DNA of 64,000 nt from NCBI GenBank assembly GCA_963803265.1, contig CAWDLZ010000017.1, forward strand, positions 186,001 through 250,000, given 5' to 3'. This stretch comes from CAIKMD01 sp963803265. GTDB lineage: Bacteria; Pseudomonadota; Alphaproteobacteria; ATCC43930; CGMCC-115725. The position numbers were made by a program, and so were the translations under genes. Shown one piece after another: positions 1-9,406 of the stretch; the first letter of the stretch is position 1, and each line of letters begins with the position of its first letter. The notes under the pieces were generated by a model, which saw nothing but the letters and a program-made list of their open reading frames with translations, did no database searches and was not told the DNA's origin.

Positions 1-731
1 GCAAAGCACTCGATCACCAGCGGATGGTCGGCGAGATAAGGCGCGCGCAAAAATTCGATCTCGGGATGGTCGGCGGCGACCCGGTCGATCGCGGCATGGA
101 TGCGTTTCACCAGCACGCCGGTGAAGAGGAAATAGGGAAAGACCACGATGCGGCGAAAGCCCAGCCTCGCCGCGCGGCGCAAGCCAGGCTCGACTAGCGG
201 CTGCGCCACGCCGCTGAACGCGGTCTCGGCCCAGCCGAAGCCCATGCCCTCCCACAGCATGCGCGCGATCTTCGCGATATTGGAATTGGCGTCGGGGTCG
301 TTGGTGCCGCGGCCGACCACCACGAGGAGGCTCTCCACGCGCGGCACGGCGCGGCGCGCCAGCGCCTCGCCCTCCGCAATGCGGTCGGCGGCGGCTCTGA
401 GCAGCTTGGGCTCGATGGCCAGCTCGCGGCCGAAGCGCAACTCGAGGCCAGGATGGCTTGCCCCGAAACTATGCAGTTCCGAGGGCAGGTCGTTCTTGAC
501 ATGGCTGGCGGCGAACAGCATCCCCGGCACCGCCAGGATCCGGCCGGAGCCGCGCGCGGCCAGCTTTTCCAGACCCTCGCGGATCACCGGACGCGCGAAT
601 TCGAGATAGCCGGTCTCGATATCGATGTCGTGCAGCCGGACTTTGAGGGCCGCCGCCATCCGCTCGAATTCCCGGATCGCGTCGGGGTCGCGGCTGCCAT
701 GGCCGCACACCATCACGCCGGTCTTCGTCAT
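1..731 (-). CDS. cbiX: Sirohydrochlorin chelatase (CbiX-like), 3' end outside window
   Basis: Inserts Co2+ (or Fe2+) into sirohydrochlorin-type tetrapyrroles; a class II chelatase. The frame is open from an ATG at 731 to the window edge (about 243 codons). It begins with the family signature V-M-V-C-G-H-G-S-R-D-P; the His and Ser lie in the metal-binding loop. A second half repeats the fold (LLVVVGRGTNDPDANSN, with Gly-Arg where the first half has Gly-His), as in two-domain CbiX proteins. It is divergent from cobD, with 56 bp between the starts. Early chelation is usually the anaerobic route, while this locus also has the late CobN chelatase, so its role here could be auxiliary. The C-terminus, where some family members carry a His-rich tail, is not visible. 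Confidence 0.85.
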   Translation of the reverse strand, partial: MTKTGVMVCGHGSRDPDAIREFERMAAALKVRLHDIDIETGYLEFARPVIREGLEKLAARGSGRILAVPGMLFAASHVKNDLPSELHSFGASHPGLELRFGRELAIEPKLLRAAADRIAEGEALARRAVPRVESLLVVVGRGTNDPDANSNIAKIARMLWEGMGFGWAETAFSGVAQPLVEPGLRRAARLGFRRIVVFPYFLFTGVLVKRIHAAIDRVAADHPEIEFLRAPYLADHPLVIECF

Positions 732-787
732 CCGAGCCTCGCTTTCCACTTGTTTTCATCGTGCCGGGCGGCCGATCTTTCCCGGCG

Positions 788-1774
788 ATGTTGATCTATC
801 CCGGTTTCGAGCCGTTCACGATCCTGCTGTTGGCGCTGGCGTTCGATTTTGCCTTTGGCGATATGGCTTTGGTGTTTCGCTATCTGCCGCATCCGGTCGT
901 CCTGGCGGGCGGCGCGATCGCCTTCCTCGACCGGCGCCTGAACCGGCCGCGCCGCAGCGACGCGGAGCGCCGCGCGCGCGGGTTCGCCGCGGTGGCGGCA
1001 CTCGCCATCGCCGCCGCCATGCTGGGCTGGGCGGTCGCCGAATATTTGACGGTCATCCCTTTCGGCTGGGCGGGCGAGGCGCTCATCGTCGCCGTGCTGT
1101 TGGCGCAGCGCAGCCTCTACAAGCATGTCGCCGCCGTGGCGAAGGCGCTCAAGACCGAAGGGCTTGCCGCGGGCCGGCAGCAAGTCGCGAAGATCGTCGG
1201 CCGCGATCCCGACAGCCTCGATGAATACGGCGTCGCGCGCGCCGCGATCGAATCGCTGTTCGAGAATTTCAGCGACGGCGTCGTCGCCCCCGCGTTTTGG
1301 TATGCAGCTTTGGGCCTGCCCGGCCTCTTCGTCTACAAGACCGCCAGCACGCTCGACAGCATGATCGGCCATCGCTCGCCCAAATATCTTCATTTCGGCT
1401 GGGCGGCGGCGCGCTTCGACGATGCGCTCAATTGGCTGCCGGCCCGCATCACCGGCGGACTCATCTGCCTCGCGGCGCTGTTTCTTCCCGCCGCGAAAGC
1501 GGGCGAAGCGCTTCGCACCATGCTCGCGGATGCGAGGAAGCCCCGCTCGCCCAATGCCGGCTGGCCCGAGGCTGCCGCCGCCGGCGCGCTCGGGCTCGCT
1601 CTCGGCGGCCCGCGCGCCTATGGCGGCGCGGCGACGCGCCAGCCCTGGCTGGGCGAGGGCCGCGCGCGCGCCACCCCTGCCGACATCGCCCGGGCCTTGA
1701 CGCTCTATCTTGCCGGCGCTGCCTGCCTTGCGGTCGTGCGCCTGGGCTGCGCCGCGGCTTGGCGGTATCTTTGA
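788..1774 (+). CDS. cobD: Adenosylcobinamide-phosphate synthase CobD/CbiB
   Basis: Integral membrane enzyme that attaches (R)-1-amino-2-propanol phosphate (or a related amine) to adenosylcobyric acid, giving adenosylcobinamide phosphate. 328 aa, usual family length. The sequence is hydrophobic, with an N-terminal D-x-x-x-G-D-like element (LAFDFAFGDMALVFRYLPHP), a conserved central segment around residue 150 (FENFSDGVVAPAFWYAALGLPG) and the family motif YKTASTLDSMIGH followed by a Y-L-x-F-G-W-A-A-A-R-D-like stretch. The ATG at 788 is preferred because MLIYPGFEPF matches the usual N-terminus; an upstream ATG at 761 adds nine non-conserved residues. It is convergent with cobQ; the stop codons are one base apart. 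Confidence 0.93.
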   Translation: MLIYPGFEPFTILLLALAFDFAFGDMALVFRYLPHPVVLAGGAIAFLDRRLNRPRRSDAERRARGFAAVAALAIAAAMLGWAVAEYLTVIPFGWAGEALIVAVLLAQRSLYKHVAAVAKALKTEGLAAGRQQVAKIVGRDPDSLDEYGVARAAIESLFENFSDGVVAPAFWYAALGLPGLFVYKTASTLDSMIGHRSPKYLHFGWAAARFDDALNWLPARITGGLICLAALFLPAAKAGEALRTMLADARKPRSPNAGWPEAAAAGALGLALGGPRAYGGAATRQPWLGEGRARATPADIARALTLYLAGAACLAVVRLGCAAAWRYL

Positions 1775-1775
1775 T

Positions 1776-3242
1776 TCAGCGCGCATGCGCGATCTCTAGC
1801 AACGCATCGAGGTCGAGATGCGCTTCCAAGTGCGCGGCGAGCGCGTCGAGCGCGTTCTCGATCCGGCTCTCTTCGACGAGCATGGGGTCCGCGCTGCCGC
1901 CCAATCGCGCGATGAAGGCGCGCCGAAACGCGTCGCTGGCGAAGAGCCCGTGGAGATGACAGCCGGCGATCCGTCCATCGCGCGACTGCGCGCCGTCGGC
2001 GCGGCCCTCGAGCAGCAGCATCGGACGCGCAGTATCCGGGCCGGCGGTCCGTCCGGCATGGAGCTCATAGCCCGTCACGGCTGCGCCGCTCGTCACCTCG
2101 ATGCCGCGCGCCGCGACCAAGAGCTTATCGCTCGTCATCTCGGTCTCGATATCGAGGAAGCCCAGCCCCTCCATCTCGCCGGGCGGTCCCTCGATGCCAA
2201 GCGCGTCGCCGATGCGGCGTCCCAGCATCTGATAGCCGGCGCAGATGCCCAGCACCCTGCCGCCGCGCCGGACATGGGCCTTGAGGTCGATGTCCCAGCC
2301 GGCCTCATACAACGCGGCGAGATCGGTCCGGGTCGTCTTCGATCCCGGCAGCAAGACGAGGTCGCAGAGCGGCAAGGGCCGGCCCGGCGCGACCAGAACG
2401 AGCGCAACGTCTCTCTCGGCGCGGAGCGGATCGAGATCGTCGAAATTCGCGATATGCGGCAACCGCGGCACGGCGATGGTGACGGTGCCCGGCGCGGCGC
2501 GAGACGGCGCCGGGAGCAAACCTATGCTGTCCTCGGCGGGCAATTCGGCGGCCGGCTCGAACCAGGGCAGCACGCCGAGGCAGCGCCAGCCGGTCCGCTC
2601 GCGCAAGATGTCGAGCGCACCCTCAAAGAGCGCCGGATCGCCGCGAAATTTGTTGACGATATAAGCCTTGATGCGCGCGCTCTCGGCGGCGCCGAGAAGG
2701 GCGTGAGTCCCGACCAGTTGCGCGATGACGCCGCCGCGCTCGATATCGCCGACCAACACCACGGGCACGCCGGCGGCCTCGGCGAAGCCCATATTGGCGA
2801 TATCGCCGGCGCGCAAATTGACCTCGGCGGTCGAGCCTGCGCCCTCGACCAGCACGAGATCGCAATGGCCTTCGAGCCGCGCGAAGCTCTCGAGCACGCG
2901 AGGCAGCAGGCTAGGCTTCATTCGTTGATAATCCTGGGCCGAGGCAGTGCCGATCGCGTGGCCGGCGACCACCAATTGCGCCTCGCGCTGGCCCTGCGGC
3001 TTCAGCAGCACGGGGTTCATATCGGTGGTGGCGGGCGTGCGCGCGGCGCGGGCCTGGAGCGCCTGGGCGCGTCCGATCTCGCCGCCATCGGCGGTGACGG
3101 CGGCGTTGTTCGACATGTTCTGCGGCTTGAACGGCCGCACCCTCAAGCCCCGCTTGCGATAGGCGCGGGCAAGCCCGGCGACGATGATGGACTTGCCGAC
3201 ATCCGACCCGGTGCCTTGCAGCATCACCGCTGGCGTCGGCAT
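1776..3242 (-). CDS. cobQ: Cobyric acid synthase CobQ
   Basis: Glutamine-dependent amidotransferase that amidates four side chains of adenosylcobyrinic a,c-diamide to give cobyric acid. 488 aa, normal length. The N-terminal dethiobiotin-synthetase-like domain shows the nucleotide loop GTGSDVGKS and the FKPQNMSNNA motif. The C-terminal class I glutaminase-like domain has the nucleophile elbow LGICAGYQMLG and the downstream HLHGLF His. The start at 3242 overlaps the cobO stop by one base (TGATG), so translation is probably coupled. It is the last gene of the riboswitch-headed operon. A longer in-frame opening upstream reads only antisense to cobO and was discarded. Confidence 0.95.
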   Translation of the reverse strand: MPTPAVMLQGTGSDVGKSIIVAGLARAYRKRGLRVRPFKPQNMSNNAAVTADGGEIGRAQALQARAARTPATTDMNPVLLKPQGQREAQLVVAGHAIGTASAQDYQRMKPSLLPRVLESFARLEGHCDLVLVEGAGSTAEVNLRAGDIANMGFAEAAGVPVVLVGDIERGGVIAQLVGTHALLGAAESARIKAYIVNKFRGDPALFEGALDILRERTGWRCLGVLPWFEPAAELPAEDSIGLLPAPSRAAPGTVTIAVPRLPHIANFDDLDPLRAERDVALVLVAPGRPLPLCDLVLLPGSKTTRTDLAALYEAGWDIDLKAHVRRGGRVLGICAGYQMLGRRIGDALGIEGPPGEMEGLGFLDIETEMTSDKLLVAARGIEVTSGAAVTGYELHAGRTAGPDTARPMLLLEGRADGAQSRDGRIAGCHLHGLFASDAFRRAFIARLGGSADPMLVEESRIENALDALAAHLEAHLDLDALLEIAHAR

Positions 3243-3865
3243 CAGAACTCGATGCCTTTTTGTGCCTTCACGCCCGAACGGAAGGGATGTTTCACCAGCG
3301 TCATCTCCGTCACCAGATCGGCGATCTCGATCAGCTCGGGCTTGGCGTTGCGGCCAGTGACGATGACGTGGAGATCGTCGCGCTTGGCCTTCAGTGTCGC
3401 CACCACTTCCGCCACGTCGAGATAATCGTACCGCAGCACGATGTTGATCTCGTCCAGGAGCACGAGGCTCAGGCCGGGATCGGCGAGCATCGCTTTGGCC
3501 GCGAGCCACGCCGCGCGCGCCGCAGCGATGTCGCGCGCGCGATCCTGCGTATCCCAGGTGAAGCCCTCGCCCATGGCGCGGCACGTGACCAGCTCGGGAT
3601 AGGCGTTAAGCACCTTGCGCTCGCCGGTCTCCCACGCGCCTTTGACGAACTGCACGATGCCGACCTTCATGCCGTGGCCGAGGCAGCGCAGCACCATGCC
3701 GAAGGCGGCGGTCGATTTGCCCTTGCCGGTGCCGGTATGGACGATGAGCAGCCCGCGCTCGATGGTCTTCGTGGCTAGCATCTTCGTGCGCGCGGTCTTG
3801 CGCTTCCTCGCCTTCTCGGCATGACGGCGGTTGATCTCGTCCTCGCTCTCGACCATCTCGCTCAT
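3242..3865 (-). CDS. cobO: Cob(I)yrinic acid a,c-diamide adenosyltransferase CobO/BtuR
   Basis: Transfers the 5'-deoxyadenosyl group of ATP to the corrinoid cobalt, forming the Co-C bond. 207 aa. The P-loop GTGKGKSTAAFG lies near residue 45, followed by VQFVKGAW and by EGFTWDT, all family signatures; LLDEINIVLRY gives the Walker B-like strand. The ATG at 3865 overlaps the cobN stop (ATGA), and the gene stop overlaps the cobQ start, so cobN-cobO-cobQ are translationally linked. The Lys/Arg-rich N-terminus after the start is typical of the proteobacterial form. A longer reading from 3913 would overlap cobN and is not needed. Confidence 0.95.
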   Translation of the reverse strand: MSEMVESEDEINRRHAEKARKRKTARTKMLATKTIERGLLIVHTGTGKGKSTAAFGMVLRCLGHGMKVGIVQFVKGAWETGERKVLNAYPELVTCRAMGEGFTWDTQDRARDIAAARAAWLAAKAMLADPGLSLVLLDEINIVLRYDYLDVAEVVATLKAKRDDLHVIVTGRNAKPELIEIADLVTEMTLVKHPFRSGVKAQKGIEF

Positions 3866-6800
3866 CGCGCGACCTTCAAGCTGTCGCGCACAGTGTTGCT
3901 CTTCGGGTGCCACAATCCGCGCTCGATCGCCTCATTCATCCGCGCCGCGATCTCCTTGAGCGCGTCCGGGTTGTGGGCTGCGAGGAAGCCGCGCACGAGG
4001 GCGTCGCCCAGATAGGCGTCGTACACCGCGTCGAAATGATGGTCCTTCACCGCGCGCGCGGTCGCGGCGAAGGCGAAGAGATAATCGACCGTCGCCGCGA
4101 TCTCGAACCCGCCCTTGTAGCCGTGGCGCATCACGCCCCTGAGCCATTTCGGATTGACCGCGCGGGCATGCACCACGCGGCCGATTTCTTCCTCGAGCGT
4201 GCGGATGCGCGGGGTCTCGGGCCGCGAATGGTCGTTGTGATAGACGATTGGCGCGGCGCCCGCGACGTGGCGGATCGCCGCCGCCAGCCCACCCTCGAAC
4301 TGATAGTAATCGTCGCTGTCGAGAACATCGTGCTCGCGATTGTCCTGGTTCTGCACCACCGCCTCGACGGTCTTCAATCGCGCGCGGAACAGCGCGTCGG
4401 CTGCCGCGCCCTGGGCGCCCGCGCCATAGGCAAAGCCGCCCCAGGCCAGATAGGCCTCGGCGAGATCGCCCGCGTCGCGCCAGCCGCCCTCGTCGATGAG
4501 CGCCTGCAGCCCCGCGCCATAAGCGCCGGGCTTCGACCCGAACACGCGGAAGCCCGCGCCGAGCGCCGCGTCTTCCGGGGCCATGCCTTGCGCTTCGAGC
4601 GCCGTGCGATCGCTCTTGACCCTCGCGGCGAGCGGGTTGGCGGCTTCATCCTCATCGAGCGCTGCCACCGCGCGCGCGGCGCTGTCGAAGAGGTCGATGA
4701 GATTGGGGAAGGCATCGCGGAAAAATCCCGAGACGCGGAGGGTGACATCGACGCGCGGCCGGTCGAGCACGGCAGCCGGCAGGATCTCGAAGCCGGTGAC
4801 ACGGCCGGTCTTTTCCTCCCAAGCGGGCTTCACGCCCATCAGCGCCAGGCCTTGCGCGATGTCGTCGCCGCCGGTGCGCATATTGGCGGTGCCCCAGGCC
4901 GAGAGCGCGAGGCTCTTAGGGTAGGCGCCGTGCTCTTGCGCATGGCGGGCGATCAACAGTGCGGCCGATTTCCAGCCCAATTGCCACGCCGCCGGAGTCG
5001 GCACGGCGCGGCTGTCGAGCGAGAAGAAATTGCGTCCGGTCGGGAGCACCTCGGGCCGGCCGCGCGACGGCGCGCCCGACGGCCCCGGCGGGACAAAACG
5101 CCCGTCGAGCCCTTTCAGCAGCCCGTCGATCTCGGCCTTGCCGCAGGCGGCAATCGCAGGCCGCAAGCTGGCGTCGATCCAATCGAGAACGGCGCGGCTG
5201 CGTGTCCAGGACGGCTCGGCCGAACGCGTCCGGGCCACGAGATCGCGCGCCAGCGCCTCCAGCCGCTCGACCGTGTCGCCGGCGCTGCGCCACGCGCCTT
5301 CGCCGCTGAGCGCTACCGGCTTCGGTCCCCGCCAAGGCGCGCCCAATTCCGCGGCCAGCGGGTCGAAGCCCAGTCCGATATCCTCGGCGAGCGCACGGAT
5401 CAGCGAGGCCTGATGGGCCGCCTGTCCGCGCGGCAAGCGGGCGAGCGCGACCAACAACTCCACGCTGTCGGGCGAGCGCCCGAAGATATGCAGCCCGTCG
5501 CGGATTTGCATTTCCTTGAGTTCGCACAAATAGCCATCGAGCTTCGTGAGCGCCTGCGCCTCGCTCTCCCCCGGAGCGATGCCGCAATCCCGGTCGAGCC
5601 CGGCACCGCGCACGAGGTCGAGGATTTGCCCGGCCAACAGCTTCACGCGGCGCGGATCGCCCGCAGCCGCCGCGTAATATTCGTCGACCAGCCGTTCCAG
5701 CTCGCCCAGCTTGCCGTAGCTTTCGGCGCGCGCGAGCGGCGGCGTCAGATGATCGACGATCACCGCTTGCGCGCGGCGCTTGGCCTGCGTGCCCTCGCCG
5801 GGATCGTTGACGATGAAGGGATAGAGATGCGGCATCGGGCCGAGGGCGGCGTCGGGAAAGCATTCCGCCGACAGCGCCAGCGCTTTGCCCGGCAGCCATT
5901 CGAGGTTGCCGTGCTTGCCCAGATGCACGACGGCGTGCACGCGCAAGCCATCGGCAAGCCAGGCGTGAAAGGCGAGATAGCCGTGCGGCGGCGGCAGATC
6001 GGGCGCGTGATAGCTCGCCTTCGAATCGATGTCGTAGCCGCGCGAGGGCTGCACCGCGACAATGATGTTGCCGCAGCGGATCGCCGGCATGGCGAAGGCG
6101 CCGCAATCGAGCCGGCTTTCGCGGAACAGCGGGTCCTGCTCGGGCGCGCCCCAGCGCTCGCTGACTTTGTCCTGCGCCGCGCGCGGCAGAGCGGCGAGGA
6201 ACACGCCGTAATCGCCGCGCGGAAAGGTTTCCTCCGCGGGGCGGTCTCGCGCCGCGTTGGTCGGGCCTTCGAGGAGACGCCGGATCAAGGCATCGCCATC
6301 CGCCGGAATATCCTTGACGCGATAGCCCGCTTGCTCGAGCGCGCGCAGCAGCTCGATCGCCGATTGCGGCGTATCCAAGCCGACGCCGTTCCCGATGCGG
6401 TCGTCGCGATGCGGATAATTCGATAGCACCAAGGCGATCTTGCGCTCGCTAGGCGGCGTCCGGCGCAGCCGCGTCCAGTTCCGCGCGAGGGCGGCGACGA
6501 ACGCGATCCGGTCGGGCACCGGCTGATAGAGAGTCAGATCGGCCTGGGTCAAAGGATCGCGCGCGGGCTTGCCCTTGAACGAGACCGCGCGGGTGACGAT
6601 GCGTCCGTCGAGCTCGGGCAGCGCCACGTTCATCGCGATGTCGCGCACGTCGAGCCCGCGCGTGCCGGCCTGCCAGCTCTCGGCATCGCCGCCCGAGAAG
6701 ATCGCTTGCAGCACCGGGCAATCGAAGCGCGCGAACGGCCCAGCCTCGCCGGTGACGCCCGTCGATACCGCAAATCCGGTGGCGTTGACGACGATCTCGG

Positions 6801-7580
6801 GCGGCGCGCGATCGAGCGTCGCCTCCAGGATCGCGGAACTTTGCGAATCCTTCAGCGACGACACGAAGAGCGGCAATGGATTGAGACCGACGCGCGCAAG
6901 TTCGGCGATCAGCGCATCGACGGGCGCGGTGTTGGCCGCCAGCACCAGCGCGCGATAGAAGACGAGCGCTGCCACCGGCGCGCCGTCCTGCCAGCGCTGG
7001 CGGATCTCGTCCAATCCCGGCATCGCCTCGCCCGGCCAATAAGTCCGGCGCGCAGCACTGGCGCGGGCTCGCGCCACTTGGTCTCGAACCCGATGAAGCT
7101 GGCGGCGAAGTCGAGGAATTGCTCGGCGTTGACGGCGCCGCCCTCGGCGAGATAGCGCCACAGGCGATGCCGCGATGCGGGATCGAGCGTCGAGGCGCGC
7201 GCCAGCTCGCCGTCTTCCTGCTCGTCGCCGGGCAGCAGCGCCAAGGCGATGCCGCGCGCGCGGGCAAGCTCGGAGAGGCGCTCGACGCCGTAATTCCAAT
7301 ACCCGCGCCCGCCCAGGATGCGCGCCACGACGAGCTTGGCGTGGCACGCCACGCGGTCGAGATAAAGATCGACCGAATAATGGTGGCCGAGCCGCAACAG
7401 GCTGGCGAGGCGCAGGCTCGGCCGCTCGATGCCGTTCCGGCTTCGGGCTTGGGCCGCGGCAAGGCAGGCAAGATCGCTGTCGGCCGCCGACAGCACCACG
7501 ATGTCGCCCGGGGTCTGGCCGAGATCGACCGCCGCCGCGCCGTCGCTGATGGTGCCGGGAATCGCGGCTAGGAGGTGCAT
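3862..7580 (-). CDS. cobN: Cobaltochelatase subunit CobN (single frameshift near 7041)
   Basis: Large subunit of the ATP-dependent aerobic cobaltochelatase, which inserts Co2+ into hydrogenobyrinic a,c-diamide together with CobS/CobT-type AAA subunits (not in this window). The N-terminus, read from 7580 (MHLLAAIPGT), continues to PAPVLRAGL at about 7044. The protein then continues one frame over as WPGEAMPGLDEI. Restoring one base in the CTTATTGG stretch (7035-7042) gives the family's AGLYWPG and a 1239-residue protein, the normal size. Downstream motifs are intact, such as LVLSNYPHRDDRIGNGVGLD, VVHLGKHGNLEWLPGK and the terminal GYKGGFEIAATVDYLF region. A sequencing or assembly error is likelier than a broken gene. 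It lies between cobW and cobO in the riboswitch operon. Confidence 0.9.
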
Positions 7581-7587
7581 GACGCGC

Positions 7588-8583
7588 TCATGGGCGACAA
7601 GCCGCCGCGATCGCGGCGCGATCGAGACCCTTGCGGCCGATGACGACGAGGCGCGAGGCGCGAATCTCGCCGGCGCGCCAGGGCCGGTCGAAATAATGCT
7701 CGACGCGCGGGCCGACCGCCTGGACCACCTGGCGGAATTCCTTGTCCGGCAGGTCGAGGAATCCTTTTACGCGCAGGATATCGTGCGCCGCGATCACCGG
7801 GAGCAGCCGCGCGATCAGCGCTTGCGGCGCGGCGACCGGCCCCAACGAGATGACGAAACTTTCGAAATCGTCGTGATCGTGCGTAGCCGCGAGATCGTGG
7901 CAGGACGGACGCGAGGCGAGATCGTCCTCGGCCGCGGCGGAGAGGCCCAGCAGCACGGCGGGCGCGACCTTGCCGAAGGCCGCCGTCAGCTGCTTGGCCT
8001 GAGGCCGCACCCTTGCGCCAACCTCGCGCTCCGCGCGCGCCAGGGTTTCGGCATCGGCGAGGTCGGTTTTGTTGAGCACCACGAGATCGGCGCAGGCAAG
8101 CTGATCGCCGAGCACCTCGTCGAACGGATTGTCATGAACGAGCTCCGGCGTCGTCGCGGCAAAGCGGCCTTGCGCCAAGGCGGGCGCGTCGATCACCGCC
8201 ACCACGCCGTCGACCGTGACCCGCGCCTTGATCTCGGGCCAATTGAAAGCCTGAACGAGCGGTTTGGGCAGGGCGAGGCCCGAGGTCTCGATCACGATGT
8301 GCTCGGGCGGGTCGGCGCGATCCAACAGCTTTTCGAGCGCGGGCAGGAATTCTTCGGCGACCGTGCAGCAGAGGCAGCCATTGGCCAGCTCGATCACGTC
8401 CCTTCCGTCACAGCCTGCGATGCCGCAGCCCAAGAGCAATTCGCGATCGATGCCGAGCTCGCCGAATTCGTTGATGATGAGGGCGATACGGCGCCCTTCG
8501 GCATGGCCGACGAGATGACGCAGCAGGCTTGTTTTTCCGGCGCCGAGAAAGCCGGTGACGATGGTGGCGGGAATCTTGCGCAT
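7588..8583 (-). CDS. cobW: Cobalamin biosynthesis GTPase CobW (G3E family)
   Basis: Metal-chaperone GTPase of the COG0523/G3E family, thought to deliver Co2+ to the CobN chelatase; it sits directly upstream of cobN (7 bp gap). 331 aa. The P-loop GFLGAGKTSLLRHL is at residues 11-24, and the metal-binding GCLCC motif of the family is near residue 68. The G4-type guanine motif is VLNKTDLAD. A C-terminal CobW_C domain with LRVKGFLDLPDK and a His-Asp-rich stretch (HDHDDF) precedes the stop. The position between cobP and cobN supports a cobalt role over the zinc paralogues. Confidence 0.93.
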   Translation of the reverse strand: MRKIPATIVTGFLGAGKTSLLRHLVGHAEGRRIALIINEFGELGIDRELLLGCGIAGCDGRDVIELANGCLCCTVAEEFLPALEKLLDRADPPEHIVIETSGLALPKPLVQAFNWPEIKARVTVDGVVAVIDAPALAQGRFAATTPELVHDNPFDEVLGDQLACADLVVLNKTDLADAETLARAEREVGARVRPQAKQLTAAFGKVAPAVLLGLSAAAEDDLASRPSCHDLAATHDHDDFESFVISLGPVAAPQALIARLLPVIAAHDILRVKGFLDLPDKEFRQVVQAVGPRVEHYFDRPWRAGEIRASRLVVIGRKGLDRAAIAAACRP

Positions 8584-8590
8584 GCCCGGA

Positions 8591-9127
8591 TCAGCCTTTG
8601 AGAACGAGCGGCAAGCCCGCCGCCATGAAAACCACGCGGTCGGCCAGCGCGGCGACGCCCTGGTTCAATCGTCCGGCATGGTCGCGGAATTCCCGCGCCG
8701 CTGCGTTCTCGGGCACGATGCCGAGTCCGACCTCGCTCGCCACCATGACGATCGGGGCTTGGAGCCGCGGCAGCATGGCGAGGAGGCGCGCGACCTCGCA
8801 GCCGATGTCGCGCCCCGCGCCCAACAGGTTCGAGAGAAAGAGGGTCAGGCAGTTGACCAGGATGGGTTGCGGGCCCGCGCCGGCGGATTCGAGGCAGGCG
8901 ACCAGGTTGAGGGGCTCCTCGATGGTGGTCCAGCCTGGGCCCCGCCGCGCGCGATGGTCGGCGATGCGCCGGCGCATCTCAGCGTCGCGCGCCTCGGCCG
9001 TCGCGATATAGATCGCGGGCGCGCCGGTGCTTTCGATAAGGCCCTCGGCAAATCCGCTCTTGCCCGAGCGCGCGCCGCCGAGGACGAGGGCGAGGTGCGG
9101 CAAATTTGCTTGCGCCGCGCCCGGCAA
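8591..9127 (-). CDS. cobP: Bifunctional adenosylcobinamide kinase/guanylyltransferase
   Basis: Phosphorylates adenosylcobinamide and transfers GMP from GTP to make adenosylcobinamide-GDP. 178 aa from the chosen start, matching CobU/CobP. The P-loop GGARSGKSGFAE is near residue 15, then YIATAEARDAEMRRRI with the covalent-GMP His in RIADHRARR, and LVNCLTLFLSNLL and VASEVGLGIVPENAAAREFRD, all CobU signatures. There is no ATG; the TTG at 9127 has GGAG about ten bases upstream, and a second TTG lies eight codons further in. It is the first gene after the cobalamin riboswitch, 57 bp downstream. Confidence 0.92.
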   Translation of the reverse strand: MPGAAQANLPHLALVLGGARSGKSGFAEGLIESTGAPAIYIATAEARDAEMRRRIADHRARRGPGWTTIEEPLNLVACLESAGAGPQPILVNCLTLFLSNLLGAGRDIGCEVARLLAMLPRLQAPIVMVASEVGLGIVPENAAAREFRDHAGRLNQGVAALADRVVFMAAGLPLVLKG

Positions 9128-9184
9128 AGATAATTGGCTCCGATCCGGCAAGACATCCCTCCGCCCGAGGATGGTCGGTTGCGA

Positions 9185-9345
9185 CAGCGCGACGCGGAGG
9201 TCTCCTGGCTCGGGGTCACAGACCGCTTGCGCCTTCCCGGCGGATGGTTTCGCCAGTGGCATGCTCGCAGCGGTCTCGCCGCTTACAGTTGCGGGGGCAG
9301 CGCCGGCTTCGCACCGGCTTCCCTGTCGCATCGCTGGGACCGAAG
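9185..9345 (-). promoter_or_regulatory. Cobalamin (B12) riboswitch upstream of cobP operon
   Basis: Read on the minus strand, the leader carries the conserved AGGGAAGCCGGTG, then CCGGCGCTGCCCCCGCAACT followed by GTAAGCGG, then GCCACTGGC, and finally the B12 box GAGCCAGGAGACCT (9199-9212). Order and spacing match the AdoCbl riboswitch fold. It lies between the divergent reductase start and cobP, so it should control cobP-cobW-cobN-cobO-cobQ. In the family, ligand binding represses expression by hiding the ribosome site or by termination. A short CCTC-GGGC-GGAG hairpin-like segment follows before cobP. The outer boundaries are approximate. Confidence 0.93.
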
Positions 9346-9406
9346 CTAGCACGGCGGCGCCGCGAGCGCTATCCTCGCCCGTCCGACGCGTTTCCAGAGC
9401 GCTCCC

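Noticed and set aside
1818..3425. 535-codon plus-strand open frame opposite cobQ/cobO
   Set aside because: Antisense shadow of two well-identified genes; no recognisable protein.
3907..6426. 839-codon plus-strand open frame opposite cobN
   Set aside because: Composition is a mirror of cobN codons in GC-rich DNA; no domain, no ribosome site, and cobN is clearly the real gene.
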